Positions 34,432 to 42,444 of a stretch of 64,000 bases of DNA are shown one piece after another. Numbering within the stretch: the stretch's first letter is position 1; every line of letters begins with the position of its first letter. A program made the translations under genes and the position numbers. The notes under the pieces are model-generated. The model ran no database searches. It saw nothing but the letters and a program-made list of their open reading frames with translations, and was not told the origin of the DNA. Origin of the DNA: Brevibacterium daeguense (GTDB lineage Bacteria > Actinomycetota > Actinomycetes > Actinomycetales > Brevibacteriaceae); contig NZ_JAJTWW010000004.1 of the NCBI RefSeq assembly GCF_021729135.1, forward strand, positions 336,602 through 400,601, written 5' to 3'.

Positions 34432-35517
34432 ATGAGATGGAGCGAGCAGAGCACCCTCGACGCGCCGGGTGTAGTCAGCGTCAAGGGATTGCTGCGCACT
34501 GTGCGCACACCGGAATTCGCCGACATGACTTTCCACGAGGTATTGGCGAAGTCCGCCTTGAACAAGGTACCGCCGGCGAGCTCGATGCCGTTCCGATGGA
34601 CGGTGAATCCCTACCGCGGATGCTCACACGCCTGTGTCTACTGTTTCGCCCGTAACACCCATCGCTACCTGGACCTCGACACCGGAGCCGACTTCGACCG
34701 GCAGGTGGTGGTCAAGGTCAACGTCGCCGAGGTTCTCGCAGCCCAGCTCGCCAAGCCCAAGTGGGGCCGCGAGCACGTGGCATTGGGCACCAACACCGAC
34801 CCGTACCAAAGGGCTGAGGGCAGGTACGGCCTCATGCCGGGGATCATCACAGCGCTCGTGGAGCACCGTACGCCGTTTTCCATCCTCACCAAGGGAACGC
34901 TGCTGCGACGCGACCTGCCGCTGCTCGCGCGGGCTGCCCAGGAGGTGCCTGTCGATCTCTCGATGTCGATCGCGATCTATGACGAAGCGCTTCAACAGGC
35001 TGTCGAACCGGGCACTCCGACAACGGCTGCACGACTTGCCACGGTGCGCGCGGCTGCTGACCTGGGTTTTCGGGTCACCGTGTTCCTCATGCCAGTGCTG
35101 CCCTACCTCACCGACTCTGTCGAGCACCTGGAGACGGCGCTCGACAGCATCGCAAGGGCTGGAGCGGCGCGTGTTGTGTACGGCGCCCTGCATCTGCGGC
35201 CGGGCGCGCGCGAGTGGTACCTGGAGTGGATCGACCGGGAGCATCCGCACCTGGCTCCGAAGTACCGCGAAATGTATGCGCGATCTGCTTACGCTCCGAA
35301 CGCGTATCGGCAGTGGCTGGCGCGGCGGATCGACCCACTGGTCGCAGAACACGGGTTGAACGCTCGGGCTGACGAGGAGTACAACCCCACACGTTCCCGG
35401 TCGAATCAGACACGCGCACGAGCACAGCATGATTCAGAAGACGCGAAAGCGCTGGAGCTGCGGACCCAGCGCGCTGGGTCACGCGAGGATCGAAACGCGG
35501 CACCGACTCTGTTCTGA
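34432..35517 (+). CDS. Rv2578c-family radical SAM protein
   Basis: 361 residues. The cluster motif is CSHACVYCFARNTH, with three cysteines for the 4Fe-4S cluster that cleaves S-adenosylmethionine. VNPYRGCSHAC and HVALGTNTDPYQRAEGRYGL are characteristic of the Rv2578c/SplB-related group; the reaction is unknown. The last 50 residues are polar and unconserved-looking. It is divergent from the DUF222-HNH gene. The final codons lie in a 22-bp repeat array. Confidence 0.9.
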   Translation: MRWSEQSTLDAPGVVSVKGLLRTVRTPEFADMTFHEVLAKSALNKVPPASSMPFRWTVNPYRGCSHACVYCFARNTHRYLDLDTGADFDRQVVVKVNVAEVLAAQLAKPKWGREHVALGTNTDPYQRAEGRYGLMPGIITALVEHRTPFSILTKGTLLRRDLPLLARAAQEVPVDLSMSIAIYDEALQQAVEPGTPTTAARLATVRAAADLGFRVTVFLMPVLPYLTDSVEHLETALDSIARAGAARVVYGALHLRPGAREWYLEWIDREHPHLAPKYREMYARSAYAPNAYRQWLARRIDPLVAEHGLNARADEEYNPTRSRSNQTRARAQHDSEDAKALELRTQRAGSREDRNAAPTLF

Positions 35518-35577
35518 CTTCCCAGGGAAGCAGCTCTGACTTCTCAGGGCTGCAGTTCTGACTTCCCAGGGCCGCAG
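35512..35577. repeat. About 22-bp tandem repeat across the radical SAM stop codon, three copies
   Basis: Three units built on TCTGACTTCCCAGGGCCGCAG. The first unit contains the TGA stop (35515-35517) of the radical SAM gene; the others lie in the gap. Unit length varies by a base or so. Confidence 0.75.
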
Positions 35578-35700
35578 CACGGGCCCTGTGCCCCGCGCCG
35601 GCTCCAGGCGCCCAGGTCAGGTCTTGCGGTCCCGTGTCTGCCCTAATCCTCGAGTCGGCCCTGCATCTCGTGGTCGACCCGAGAATGCGAACCAGCTGAG

Positions 35701-36486
35701 CTACGAATTCTGATCACTTTCCAGCGGACGCGTGCTCGGGCGCAGGTAGTAGGCGCCGAGTGAACCAGCGAGCGTGGCAAACACGGCGACTGAGTACACC
35801 GCGAGGACTACCTGCATGACTTTGGAGAATGCATCAGTGGCGGAGATTCCGCTTCCGGTGATGGTTGCCATAGCTGCTTCGTGCAGCACAGTGCTGAAGT
35901 CGGTGTAGGAGCCGACGGCGTACAGAAGCTGACTGGATGCCAGGATGACGACGAGGGTCACGGCCGCCAGCCAGCCGATGCGGCTGGACAACAGCCGCTC
36001 AGCTGACCGTGAACCACGCACCCCTGCTGAGACGATGCCCCCGACTCGCGCAAGGCGGGTAACACGGAGCGCACGAAGCGCCTGCAGCCCTCGGAAGAAA
36101 CGGAGGAATGGAATGAGCAGAAAGATGACCTGCCACCAGTTCCGACGCCAAAACGCTGTCGCGAACCGAGCAATATAGGCTCTCAAGACGAACTCTGCGA
36201 CGAACAATGCCCAAGATATCCACCCCGTAATCGCGAGGATTCGACTCCAGCCGGGTTCCGTCACCAGCAGCTGTCCGAGGACAACGAACAGGAACAGAAC
36301 TCCGAGGAACCCCATCGGTCGATCGAGACGGGCGGCGAGCGCCTCGGCCGCAGCCACCTCGGCTCTCGTCGCCGATTCGTCCTCACGCACTGAGGAAGTC
36401 GCGGAAGGAGGCCCAACCGGTGACCGGGGAGGATTTCCCGGTGACCGAGGAGGCCCATCCGCCGATCGCTTCGAGTTGTTGCGCAA
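35701..36486 (-). CDS. Voltage-gated-like ion channel protein
   Basis: About 261 residues. Helices include FLGVLFLFVVLGQLLV, WISWALFVAEFVLRAYIARF, VIFLLIPFLRFFRGLQALRA (with arginines spaced as in an S4 voltage sensor: LRALRVTRLARVGG) and LAAVTLVVILASSQLLYAVG. A pore segment follows with AAMATITGSGISATD; the GSG replaces the potassium-filter TVGYG. It is therefore an ion transporter of unclear selectivity. The start is uncertain: TTG 36486 has GGGGGAG upstream, GTG 36390 is shorter, and ATG 36546 would overlap the opposite gene. The N-terminal part repeats PPRSPG. Confidence 0.7.
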   Translation of the reverse strand: MRNNSKRSADGPPRSPGNPPRSPVGPPSATSSVREDESATRAEVAAAEALAARLDRPMGFLGVLFLFVVLGQLLVTEPGWSRILAITGWISWALFVAEFVLRAYIARFATAFWRRNWWQVIFLLIPFLRFFRGLQALRALRVTRLARVGGIVSAGVRGSRSAERLLSSRIGWLAAVTLVVILASSQLLYAVGSYTDFSTVLHEAAMATITGSGISATDAFSKVMQVVLAVYSVAVFATLAGSLGAYYLRPSTRPLESDQNS

Positions 36487-36544
36487 TGCCCTCAACTCCC
36501 CCACGGGTGGCTCCACGGTCGGCAGTCCCGAGCATACTGGGTTC

Positions 36545-37732
36545 ATGATCCCCATCTTCATCGACTGCGACCCCGGAATCGATGACGCCATCGCCCTCGG
36601 GTACGCCCTGTGCCAAGAGGATCTGAACATCACGGGCGTGGCTGCGAGCGGCGGCAACGGCGCCACTGCACAGGTGCTCGACAACGCGCTGAGCTGGCTC
36701 GCGCTCGCGGGCAGAACTGACATCCCGGTCCACCGAGGGGCCGAGCAGCCGTTGGCGGGCGCGACCGAGTTCGCCGAGGAAACCCATGGGCCGACTGGCG
36801 CCGGGTACGCGAATCTCCTCGCCGACCGCACGGCTCTGAGCACGGTCGGTGCAGCGACAGCGTGGGTCGAGGCGGCCCACGCCCACCCCGGACGCCTCGT
36901 CGGCGTACTGCTGGGGCCCGCGACGAATCTCGCACTCGCCCTCGACCTGGAGCCCGAACTGCCACGACTGTTGCGCAGACTCTTCGTCATGGGCGGCTCG
37001 TTCAACTATCGCGGCAACACCCACCCGACGACCGAATGGAACACCACCTTCGACCCTGAAGCCGCCGCGCGCATGTACCAGAGCTTCGGGGAGGCAGAGC
37101 AGCTCCCGGTGATCGGATCCCTCGAAGCGACCGAGTCCATCGTGCTGAGTCCTGATCGTCTGGAGCGCACGGTGAGGGGCGCCTCGGGAGCGGCTGCCGG
37201 CTGGCAACACTGGCTCGAGCATCTGACTGAGGCGCTGCGGTTCTACTTCGAGTTCCACGAGTCCGATGGGCACGGGTATATCGCCCACATCCACGACCCG
37301 TTCGTCTTGGCGGCCGCCGTCGAATGGGCACGAAGAGCGGATCGGCTCGTTGAGTCCGGTCCCGAGGGAGCTGACCCCGAGGAGCACTTGAGCCCCGAGG
37401 AATCCGGAAACCCCGAGGAACCCGGGAGCTCCTTGGAACACGGAAACCTCGTGGAACCCGAGAGCCCCGAGGAACCGGGAAACCTCGAGGAACACGGAGA
37501 CATCCCCTGGTCCCGGACCATCCGAGCTGCCGTTGACGTCGAACTCCACGGGTCGCTCACGCGCGGCGAGACGATTGCCGACTGGCTCGGCCGCTGGGGA
37601 CGCGCACCCAACGCGGAGCTGATCAAGCGCATCGACGCAGGGGCCTTTCTCGACCATCTGGAGAAGACCCTCGCGCGAGGACCAGCACCGTGGCCGGCAC
37701 CCAGTCTTGACGCCGAGGCGCACCCCGGTTGA
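36545..37732 (+). CDS. Inosine/uridine-preferring nucleoside hydrolase
   Basis: 395 residues. The calcium-binding opening motif DCDPGIDDAIAL is complete; VLLGPATNLALAL, RLFVMGGSFNYRGN, TTEWNTTFDPEAA and the C-terminal HIHDPFVLAA supply the other expected ligand and catalytic positions. The enzyme cleaves N-glycosidic bonds of nucleosides to base and ribose. A 42-residue repeat insert (278-319) interrupts the C-terminal part, explaining the length above the usual 310-330. The start ATG overlaps, on the opposite strand, an ATG of the ion-channel frame. Confidence 0.9.
   Translation: MIPIFIDCDPGIDDAIALGYALCQEDLNITGVAASGGNGATAQVLDNALSWLALAGRTDIPVHRGAEQPLAGATEFAEETHGPTGAGYANLLADRTALSTVGAATAWVEAAHAHPGRLVGVLLGPATNLALALDLEPELPRLLRRLFVMGGSFNYRGNTHPTTEWNTTFDPEAAARMYQSFGEAEQLPVIGSLEATESIVLSPDRLERTVRGASGAAAGWQHWLEHLTEALRFYFEFHESDGHGYIAHIHDPFVLAAAVEWARRADRLVESGPEGADPEEHLSPEESGNPEEPGSSLEHGNLVEPESPEEPGNLEEHGDIPWSRTIRAAVDVELHGSLTRGETIADWLGRWGRAPNAELIKRIDAGAFLDHLEKTLARGPAPWPAPSLDAEAHPG
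37376..37501. repeat. 18-bp in-frame tandem repeat in the nucleoside hydrolase gene, seven copies
   Basis: Seven 18-bp units, consensus CCCGAGGAACCCGGGAAC, encode six-residue Pro-Glu-Glu-x-Gly-Asn/Ser repeats (residues 278-319) between two conserved parts of the enzyme. Confidence 0.88.
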
Positions 37733-37769
37733 CGACACCGACCCACAGCCAGCCCACGGCCGGCCTGCC

Positions 37770-38276
37770 TCAGGAACCCGAGGTGGGAGCCTTCTCCAGA
37801 GATGCGTAGGCGCCCCGGAAGAACAGCAGCGGATCGACGTCCTCCAGAGCGTGCATGCCCTCCACTTTTCCGACGACGATCGTGTGGTCCCCACCGTCGT
37901 ACTCGGCGTACAGGGTGCAGTCGATCCACGCCAGTGCAGCATCGAGGATCGGATTGCCGAACTCGGACGGTCGGTGCTCGACGCCCGCGAACTTGTCGAT
38001 CCCGGACTTCGCGAAAGTCCGCGCGAGCTGCTGCTGGTCGGCACCGAGGATGTTCACGCAGAAGCTCCCCACCTGCCGGATCTTCGGCCAGCTGCTGGAG
38101 GTTCGCGCAGGGTTGAATGCCACCAGCGGGGGCTCGAGCGACAGGGAGGTGAAGGATTGGCAGGTGAACCCAGCGGGCCCCTCGGCCGCGTCGGCGGTGA
38201 TGATGGTGATGCCGGAACAGAAGCTCCCCATCACCTCACGCATGCGCTCCGGCGAGATATCGGTGTAGCCGCTCAT
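37770..38276 (-). CDS. Flavin reductase of a two-component monooxygenase
   Basis: 168 residues with the flavin reductase (HpaC-like) split barrel: REVMGSFCSGITIITAD, GFTCQSFTSLSLEPPLVAF, SFCVNILGADQQQLARTFA and GDHTIVVGKVEGM. It should reduce FMN or FAD with NAD(P)H and pass it to a partner oxygenase. GAGGAG before ATG 38276 fixes the start. The LLM-type monooxygenase 280 bases upstream on the same strand is the likely partner. Confidence 0.9.
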   Translation of the reverse strand: MSGYTDISPERMREVMGSFCSGITIITADAAEGPAGFTCQSFTSLSLEPPLVAFNPARTSSSWPKIRQVGSFCVNILGADQQQLARTFAKSGIDKFAGVEHRPSEFGNPILDAALAWIDCTLYAEYDGGDHTIVVGKVEGMHALEDVDPLLFFRGAYASLEKAPTSGS

Positions 38277-38556
38277 CGGATCTCCTCTCGGTACCCGTCT
38301 ACTGCACTTCGCGTCTTCTGCACTTCCTGGTGCATTCGCGTCTCCTGACAATTGTCCTGCGGTTGCGAGACGATCCGCCAGTGCCGCCGGCCGGACAGAT
38401 CGAGCGCGGCGCAGTCGCCTGACGACGAACGTGAACGGCCGAACCAGACCGACCGCCCCGGCCGTGCTGGACCAGTCAACTCCGCCCAGCCGGGCGGGCT
38501 GGTCTCATCGGACTGGACCTACCCGGCTGGCCGATCAACCGCAACACGCCTCGGGA

Positions 38557-39726
38557 TCAGGCCCGTCCCATTTCGGCGTTGTACTTCTCCGTCATCTGGC
38601 CGACAGCCGCAATGTGCTCCTCGGCCTTCTTGTCTCGCACCGCACTGGCGCGCTCGGACGCCTCGATCATCGGCTGCGCCTGCCCCTGGAAGTAGGGCAT
38701 CACATCCTGCGCGAAGAGCTCGAACGACCGCTTCGTCGCCTGCGGGTTCGCCCAGTCGTGACCCTGGATCAGCAGGGTCCCGAAGCCGCCTGACTGATCG
38801 ACGAGCCGCTGCACCTGGTCACGCGCCTGCTCGGCGGTGCCGATGACGCCCACACCGGACGAGTTGATGAAGTCGATCATCTCCGTCTTGTTGCTTCCCC
38901 GAACGTCGAGCTGGGGGAACGCGGCAATCTTCTGGAAGTACTTGAACCAGAACTCGATGCCGTGCTCGACATCCTGGTACGCCTGCTCGACAGTCTCGGC
39001 GATGTGGAACGGCCCGACCAGCCGCCACTGCGAACGGTCGACCTGATCCGCGCGCCCTGACTGCTCGGCGAACTCGTTGAGAATGCCCCAGTGGTGCGCC
39101 AGAGCATCGAAGCCGTCCGCTGTGAGAGTCGCTCCGATGGACAGCAGGCCGATGCCGAGTTTGCCGGCCATCCGGGCACCGGTCGGCGAGGCGACGGCCG
39201 CCACTGCCACGTCGAACAGCGGATCCGAATAGGGCGCCATCTGCAGCCGCGCCTCGTGCAGCTCGTGGGTGCGAGTCTTCGCAGTGACCGTCTCCCCGCG
39301 GAGCAGCCGCATGATGATGTCGGCGTTCTCCGCGAGCAGCTCACGAGTGTCGACCTGCGTCAGCCCGAGCATGGCTGCATCCGTGGGCAGCGACCCCGGC
39401 CCCATGCCGAGCATCGCCCTGCCGCGGGTCAGGTGATCGAGCATGATCATCCGGTCGGCCACCCACAGCGGATTGTGGTAGCTGACCGACGTGACGCCCG
39501 TGCCGAGCTTGATCCGCTGAGTCCGCTCGGCGGCAGCGGCGATCATGATCTCCGGGGAGGCATAGATCTCGGAGCCGGCCGAGTGATGCTCCCCGAACCA
39601 GGCCTCATCGAATCCGAGCCTGTCCAGATGCTCGATGAGCTCGAGGTCGCGCTGGAGGAGCAGTGTCGGATTCTGACCGGGCTCGTGGACGGGAGCGAGG
39701 AACGTGCCGAACTTGATGCGAGCCAT
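38557..39726 (-). CDS. LLM-class flavin-dependent monooxygenase
   Basis: 389 residues forming the bacterial-luciferase TIM barrel: FGTFLAPVHEPGQNPTL, RLGFDEAWFGEHHSAGSEIY, RIKLGTGVTSVSYHNPLWVA, DHLTRGRAMLGMGPGSLPTD and GFGTLLIQGHDWANP. The pattern is closest to the group with limonene and related hydrocarbon monooxygenases; the substrate is not known. Needs reduced flavin, presumably from the reductase downstream. AGGAGG nine bases before ATG 39726 sets the start. A LuxR-type regulator lies just upstream on the same strand. Confidence 0.88.
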   Translation of the reverse strand: MARIKFGTFLAPVHEPGQNPTLLLQRDLELIEHLDRLGFDEAWFGEHHSAGSEIYASPEIMIAAAAERTQRIKLGTGVTSVSYHNPLWVADRMIMLDHLTRGRAMLGMGPGSLPTDAAMLGLTQVDTRELLAENADIIMRLLRGETVTAKTRTHELHEARLQMAPYSDPLFDVAVAAVASPTGARMAGKLGIGLLSIGATLTADGFDALAHHWGILNEFAEQSGRADQVDRSQWRLVGPFHIAETVEQAYQDVEHGIEFWFKYFQKIAAFPQLDVRGSNKTEMIDFINSSGVGVIGTAEQARDQVQRLVDQSGGFGTLLIQGHDWANPQATKRSFELFAQDVMPYFQGQAQPMIEASERASAVRDKKAEEHIAAVGQMTEKYNAEMGRA

Positions 39727-39877
39727 GCGACTCAACCTCCTGCAGATCGATACCAGTGATGCATGTCACGGTATGGGGAGGAGGCCACGTCCGATAGTCC
39801 TCGAAAGAGGACATTCACGGAAGGCGGCACCTGCAGTCAACGACCGCGGTGCTGCGACGCCGAAGTCGGCACTGCAT

Positions 39878-40903
39878 TCACCGACGGCGATGCTGCATCG
39901 CGGCCGCGAGCATGGAGCGGTTGGTCATGCCGGTGGCCGCGAAGATTCGGCTGACGTACTTCTTCACCGTCATCTCGGTGATATTCAGGCGTTCGGCGAT
40001 CGCCGCGTTGGTCAGCCCGGCGCCGACCAGTTCGGCGACCTCCCGCTGCCGCGGGCTCAGAGCAGCGCGGACGTCGGAGACCGCATTGTCGGCATCACTG
40101 TCGGCATCACTGATTGCGAGGTGCCGGCAGCCGGCCCGCAGATGCCGAGCCAGCAATCGCATCGCCACGGCGTCGTCGGTGCTCCACGTCCGGAGCTCGT
40201 CGAACATCCCCACGATCGCCTCGCCGTCGGCGAACCGCAGGTGGAGCGCCGAGCCCGGCCCGATCCCGCCTCGCTGCAGAAGAGCTTCGACGTAGGAGCG
40301 ATGCGGGGCAGGCAACTCGCCCAAATCGTCGAGCGCGGCGAATCCGTGCTGGGACAGCAGCCGCCGAGCCCGGGGCAGGGTGAAGACGTCCTTGTCGAAC
40401 CACTGCTGCTGGTACTCGCGGAGCGTTGCATCGGAGATGCCGATGAGGAACGGCGAGGGGTCCGCGAACATGTCGGCGTAGGACTGTCCGAAGAAGAAGG
40501 TGACGTTGCGGACTCCGAACTCCCTGGCCAGGGAATCGGTGAGCGTCTCCTTGAGCTGCTGCCCGCTCGCGGCATCCTGAGCTGCCTCGAGCACGGTGAA
40601 GATCTTCCGCAGATGAGCCGACGTCAGGACGGACTGCCACGCGGGACCGCCTGCTGCTGCACCGGGTCGCGGGCGTCGAGGCGGGCGCGGGGCCGCTGCC
40701 TCCGACCCGCGATCAGTCCGAAGGGCGGCACCCCCTGCCTCCGCCCCGCGATCAGTCCGAGGGACGGCAATCCCTGGATCCGACCCGCGATCAGTCCGAA
40801 GGGCGGCACCCCCTGCTTCCGACCCGCGATCGGCGCGCGCCTCGGACGTCTCTGGCGCGCTCACCGGTGCAAGCGGTCGAGCTGCAGAAAATGCAGAGAT
40901 CAT
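39878..40903 (-). CDS. LuxR-family regulator beside the monooxygenase genes
   Basis: 341 residues. The C-terminal LuxR domain reads LSPRQREVAELVGAGLTNAA followed by IAERLNITEMTVKKYVSRIF. The middle (about 90-250) is a probable sensory domain without a clear family. The N-terminus holds four 13-residue Arg-Thr-Asp-Arg-Gly repeats. AGGAGAGG before ATG 40903 is a strong ribosome site. It precedes the LLM monooxygenase by 151 bases on the same strand and may control it and the flavin reductase. Confidence 0.85.
   Translation of the reverse strand: MISAFSAARPLAPVSAPETSEARADRGSEAGGAALRTDRGSDPGIAVPRTDRGAEAGGAALRTDRGSEAAAPRPPRRPRPGAAAGGPAWQSVLTSAHLRKIFTVLEAAQDAASGQQLKETLTDSLAREFGVRNVTFFFGQSYADMFADPSPFLIGISDATLREYQQQWFDKDVFTLPRARRLLSQHGFAALDDLGELPAPHRSYVEALLQRGGIGPGSALHLRFADGEAIVGMFDELRTWSTDDAVAMRLLARHLRAGCRHLAISDADSDADNAVSDVRAALSPRQREVAELVGAGLTNAAIAERLNITEMTVKKYVSRIFAATGMTNRSMLAAAMQHRRR
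40682..40837. repeat. 39-bp in-frame tandem repeat in the LuxR gene, four copies
   Basis: Four 39-bp units encode residues 23-74, of the form Arg-Thr-Asp-Arg-Gly-Ser-Glu-Ala-Gly-Gly-Ala-Ala-Leu. The outer parts of units 1 and 3 are nearly identical at base level. Confidence 0.88.
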
Positions 40904-41110
40904 CGTCGATCCTCTCCTGCCGTCTCCGAGCTCCGCAGCGTCTTCGAGCTCCGCAGCATCTTCGCCGGACGGGGTGCTCTCATGAGCCGAACGGGTGCTC
41001 CTATGAGTTGAACAAGCTGGAGCAAGTGTAGGAACGAAAGTTGAGAACTGCGAAACCTCCCGAGGCGTTGCGCTGCGCTGTCCCTCTCACCCCGCACCCG
41101 TCCGGCCCGC

Positions 41111-42274
41111 TCACCCCGCACCCGTCCGGTGCTTCTGCAGGCTCAGCACCATCGCGATCAGAGCCGCTGCCGCACCGCCGAGCACGATCCCCCGCCAGCC
41201 CCACGCCAGGACCACGCCGCCGACCACGGGCGCCAGCGAGATTCCGAGGTACATCGCGGTGGAGTACCACGACAGCGTGATCCCGGAGAGCAGCGGCCGC
41301 AGCATGACCAGCCGGTGCTGAACGGCAACGGTCGCCGCCATCCCGGACACGCCCCACAGCGCGAAGGCGATCGCAGTGCCGAGGTAGGAGTCGCGGGTGG
41401 CCAGCAGCAGGAGGAAGGCGAGCGCCTCGACGGACAGCATCACGACCATCGTCGGGCGGTTCCCGAACGCGTCCGTGAGCCAGCCCCCGATCAGGTTGCC
41501 CGCGACACCGCAGACTCCGAAGATGAGCAGCAGACTGGCCAGCACCGTTCCGTCGCCGCCGGTCACTCCCGCGGTCACGGCGCTGCTGAAGATGTAGACC
41601 AGGTTGAAGGCCAGGATGATCAGCGTGGAGACGATGAGCATCGCAACGATCGGCCAATCGCCGAGCACACCGAGGCGCTGCCCCAGCGACACCACCGGGC
41701 CGCGGTCGACCCCACGCAGCAGCACCGCGACGACGACCGCGAGCACCGCGCCCGCGAGGGCCAGCAGGCCGATCGGCAATCGCCAGCCGGTGAGCTCTGC
41801 CATGGCAGTGCCGAGTGGGGAGCCGAACGCGATCGACAGCGTGAAGCCCAGGCCGACTGCGGCCATCGCGCGCGCCTGCCTGCCCGGACGAGCCAGGCGA
41901 GGTGCGGTCGCAGTGGCCAGCGGGACCAGCGAGGCGCCGCCCACGGCCGCGATCGCGCGGCCGATCACGAAGACGCCGAACCCGGGGGCCACCGCCGATA
42001 TCCCGGTGCCGAGCGCGAAGAACAGCAGGCCCGCGGCCATCACCCGCTCGGGCCGGAGATGTGCACACGTCACCGAGATCACCGGTGCCAGCACGGCGAC
42101 GATGATGGCGTACACGGTGATCGCATAGCCGACGGTAGTCGGCGTCACATCGAGCGAGACAGCGATATCTGGCAGCACCCCCGCGAGCACGAACGCGTTC
42201 GTGCCGATGACGAACAATGCGAGGGCGAGCGCGACGATCCGCGGTCCGGTACGGCGAGGTGATTCCACGGTCAT
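41111..42274 (-). CDS. MFS transporter, DHA1-type
   Basis: 387 residues with twelve predicted helices. Helix 1 has LFVIGTNAFVLAGVLPDIA, and helix 4-5 VIGRAIAAVGGASLVPLATA plus TLSIAFGSPLGTAMAELTGW, the motif C region of drug-proton antiporters. The layout matches AraJ/chloramphenicol-exporter-like proteins. Substrate unknown. The ATG at 42274 begins right before the first helix; upstream codons are Arg/Gly-rich and not conserved-looking. It is a single gene between the LuxR and acyl-CoA synthetase genes. Confidence 0.85.
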   Translation of the reverse strand: MTVESPRRTGPRIVALALALFVIGTNAFVLAGVLPDIAVSLDVTPTTVGYAITVYAIIVAVLAPVISVTCAHLRPERVMAAGLLFFALGTGISAVAPGFGVFVIGRAIAAVGGASLVPLATATAPRLARPGRQARAMAAVGLGFTLSIAFGSPLGTAMAELTGWRLPIGLLALAGAVLAVVVAVLLRGVDRGPVVSLGQRLGVLGDWPIVAMLIVSTLIILAFNLVYIFSSAVTAGVTGGDGTVLASLLLIFGVCGVAGNLIGGWLTDAFGNRPTMVVMLSVEALAFLLLLATRDSYLGTAIAFALWGVSGMAATVAVQHRLVMLRPLLSGITLSWYSTAMYLGISLAPVVGGVVLAWGWRGIVLGGAAAALIAMVLSLQKHRTGAG

Positions 42275-42444
42275 CTTTCGAGAGTCATGGGCAAGCAGCC
42301 GGCCGGGTCCGAGGCGCCCGCGCGCACCAATGCGCCCGCACCTACCCGTGATCACCGGCCGATCACTCAAACAGTCAGGATGTACTGTTTCGACTATCTC
42401 ACAGAACCGAGCTGAATACCGCAGGAGCCACCCCGGACGTAGCT

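Noticed and set aside
35640..35712. tRNA-like D-arm on the minus strand (GTAGCTCAGCTGGTT)
   Set aside because: The acceptor, anticodon and T arms cannot be formed from the following bases; the stretch is the end of the ion-channel gene and its 3' gap.
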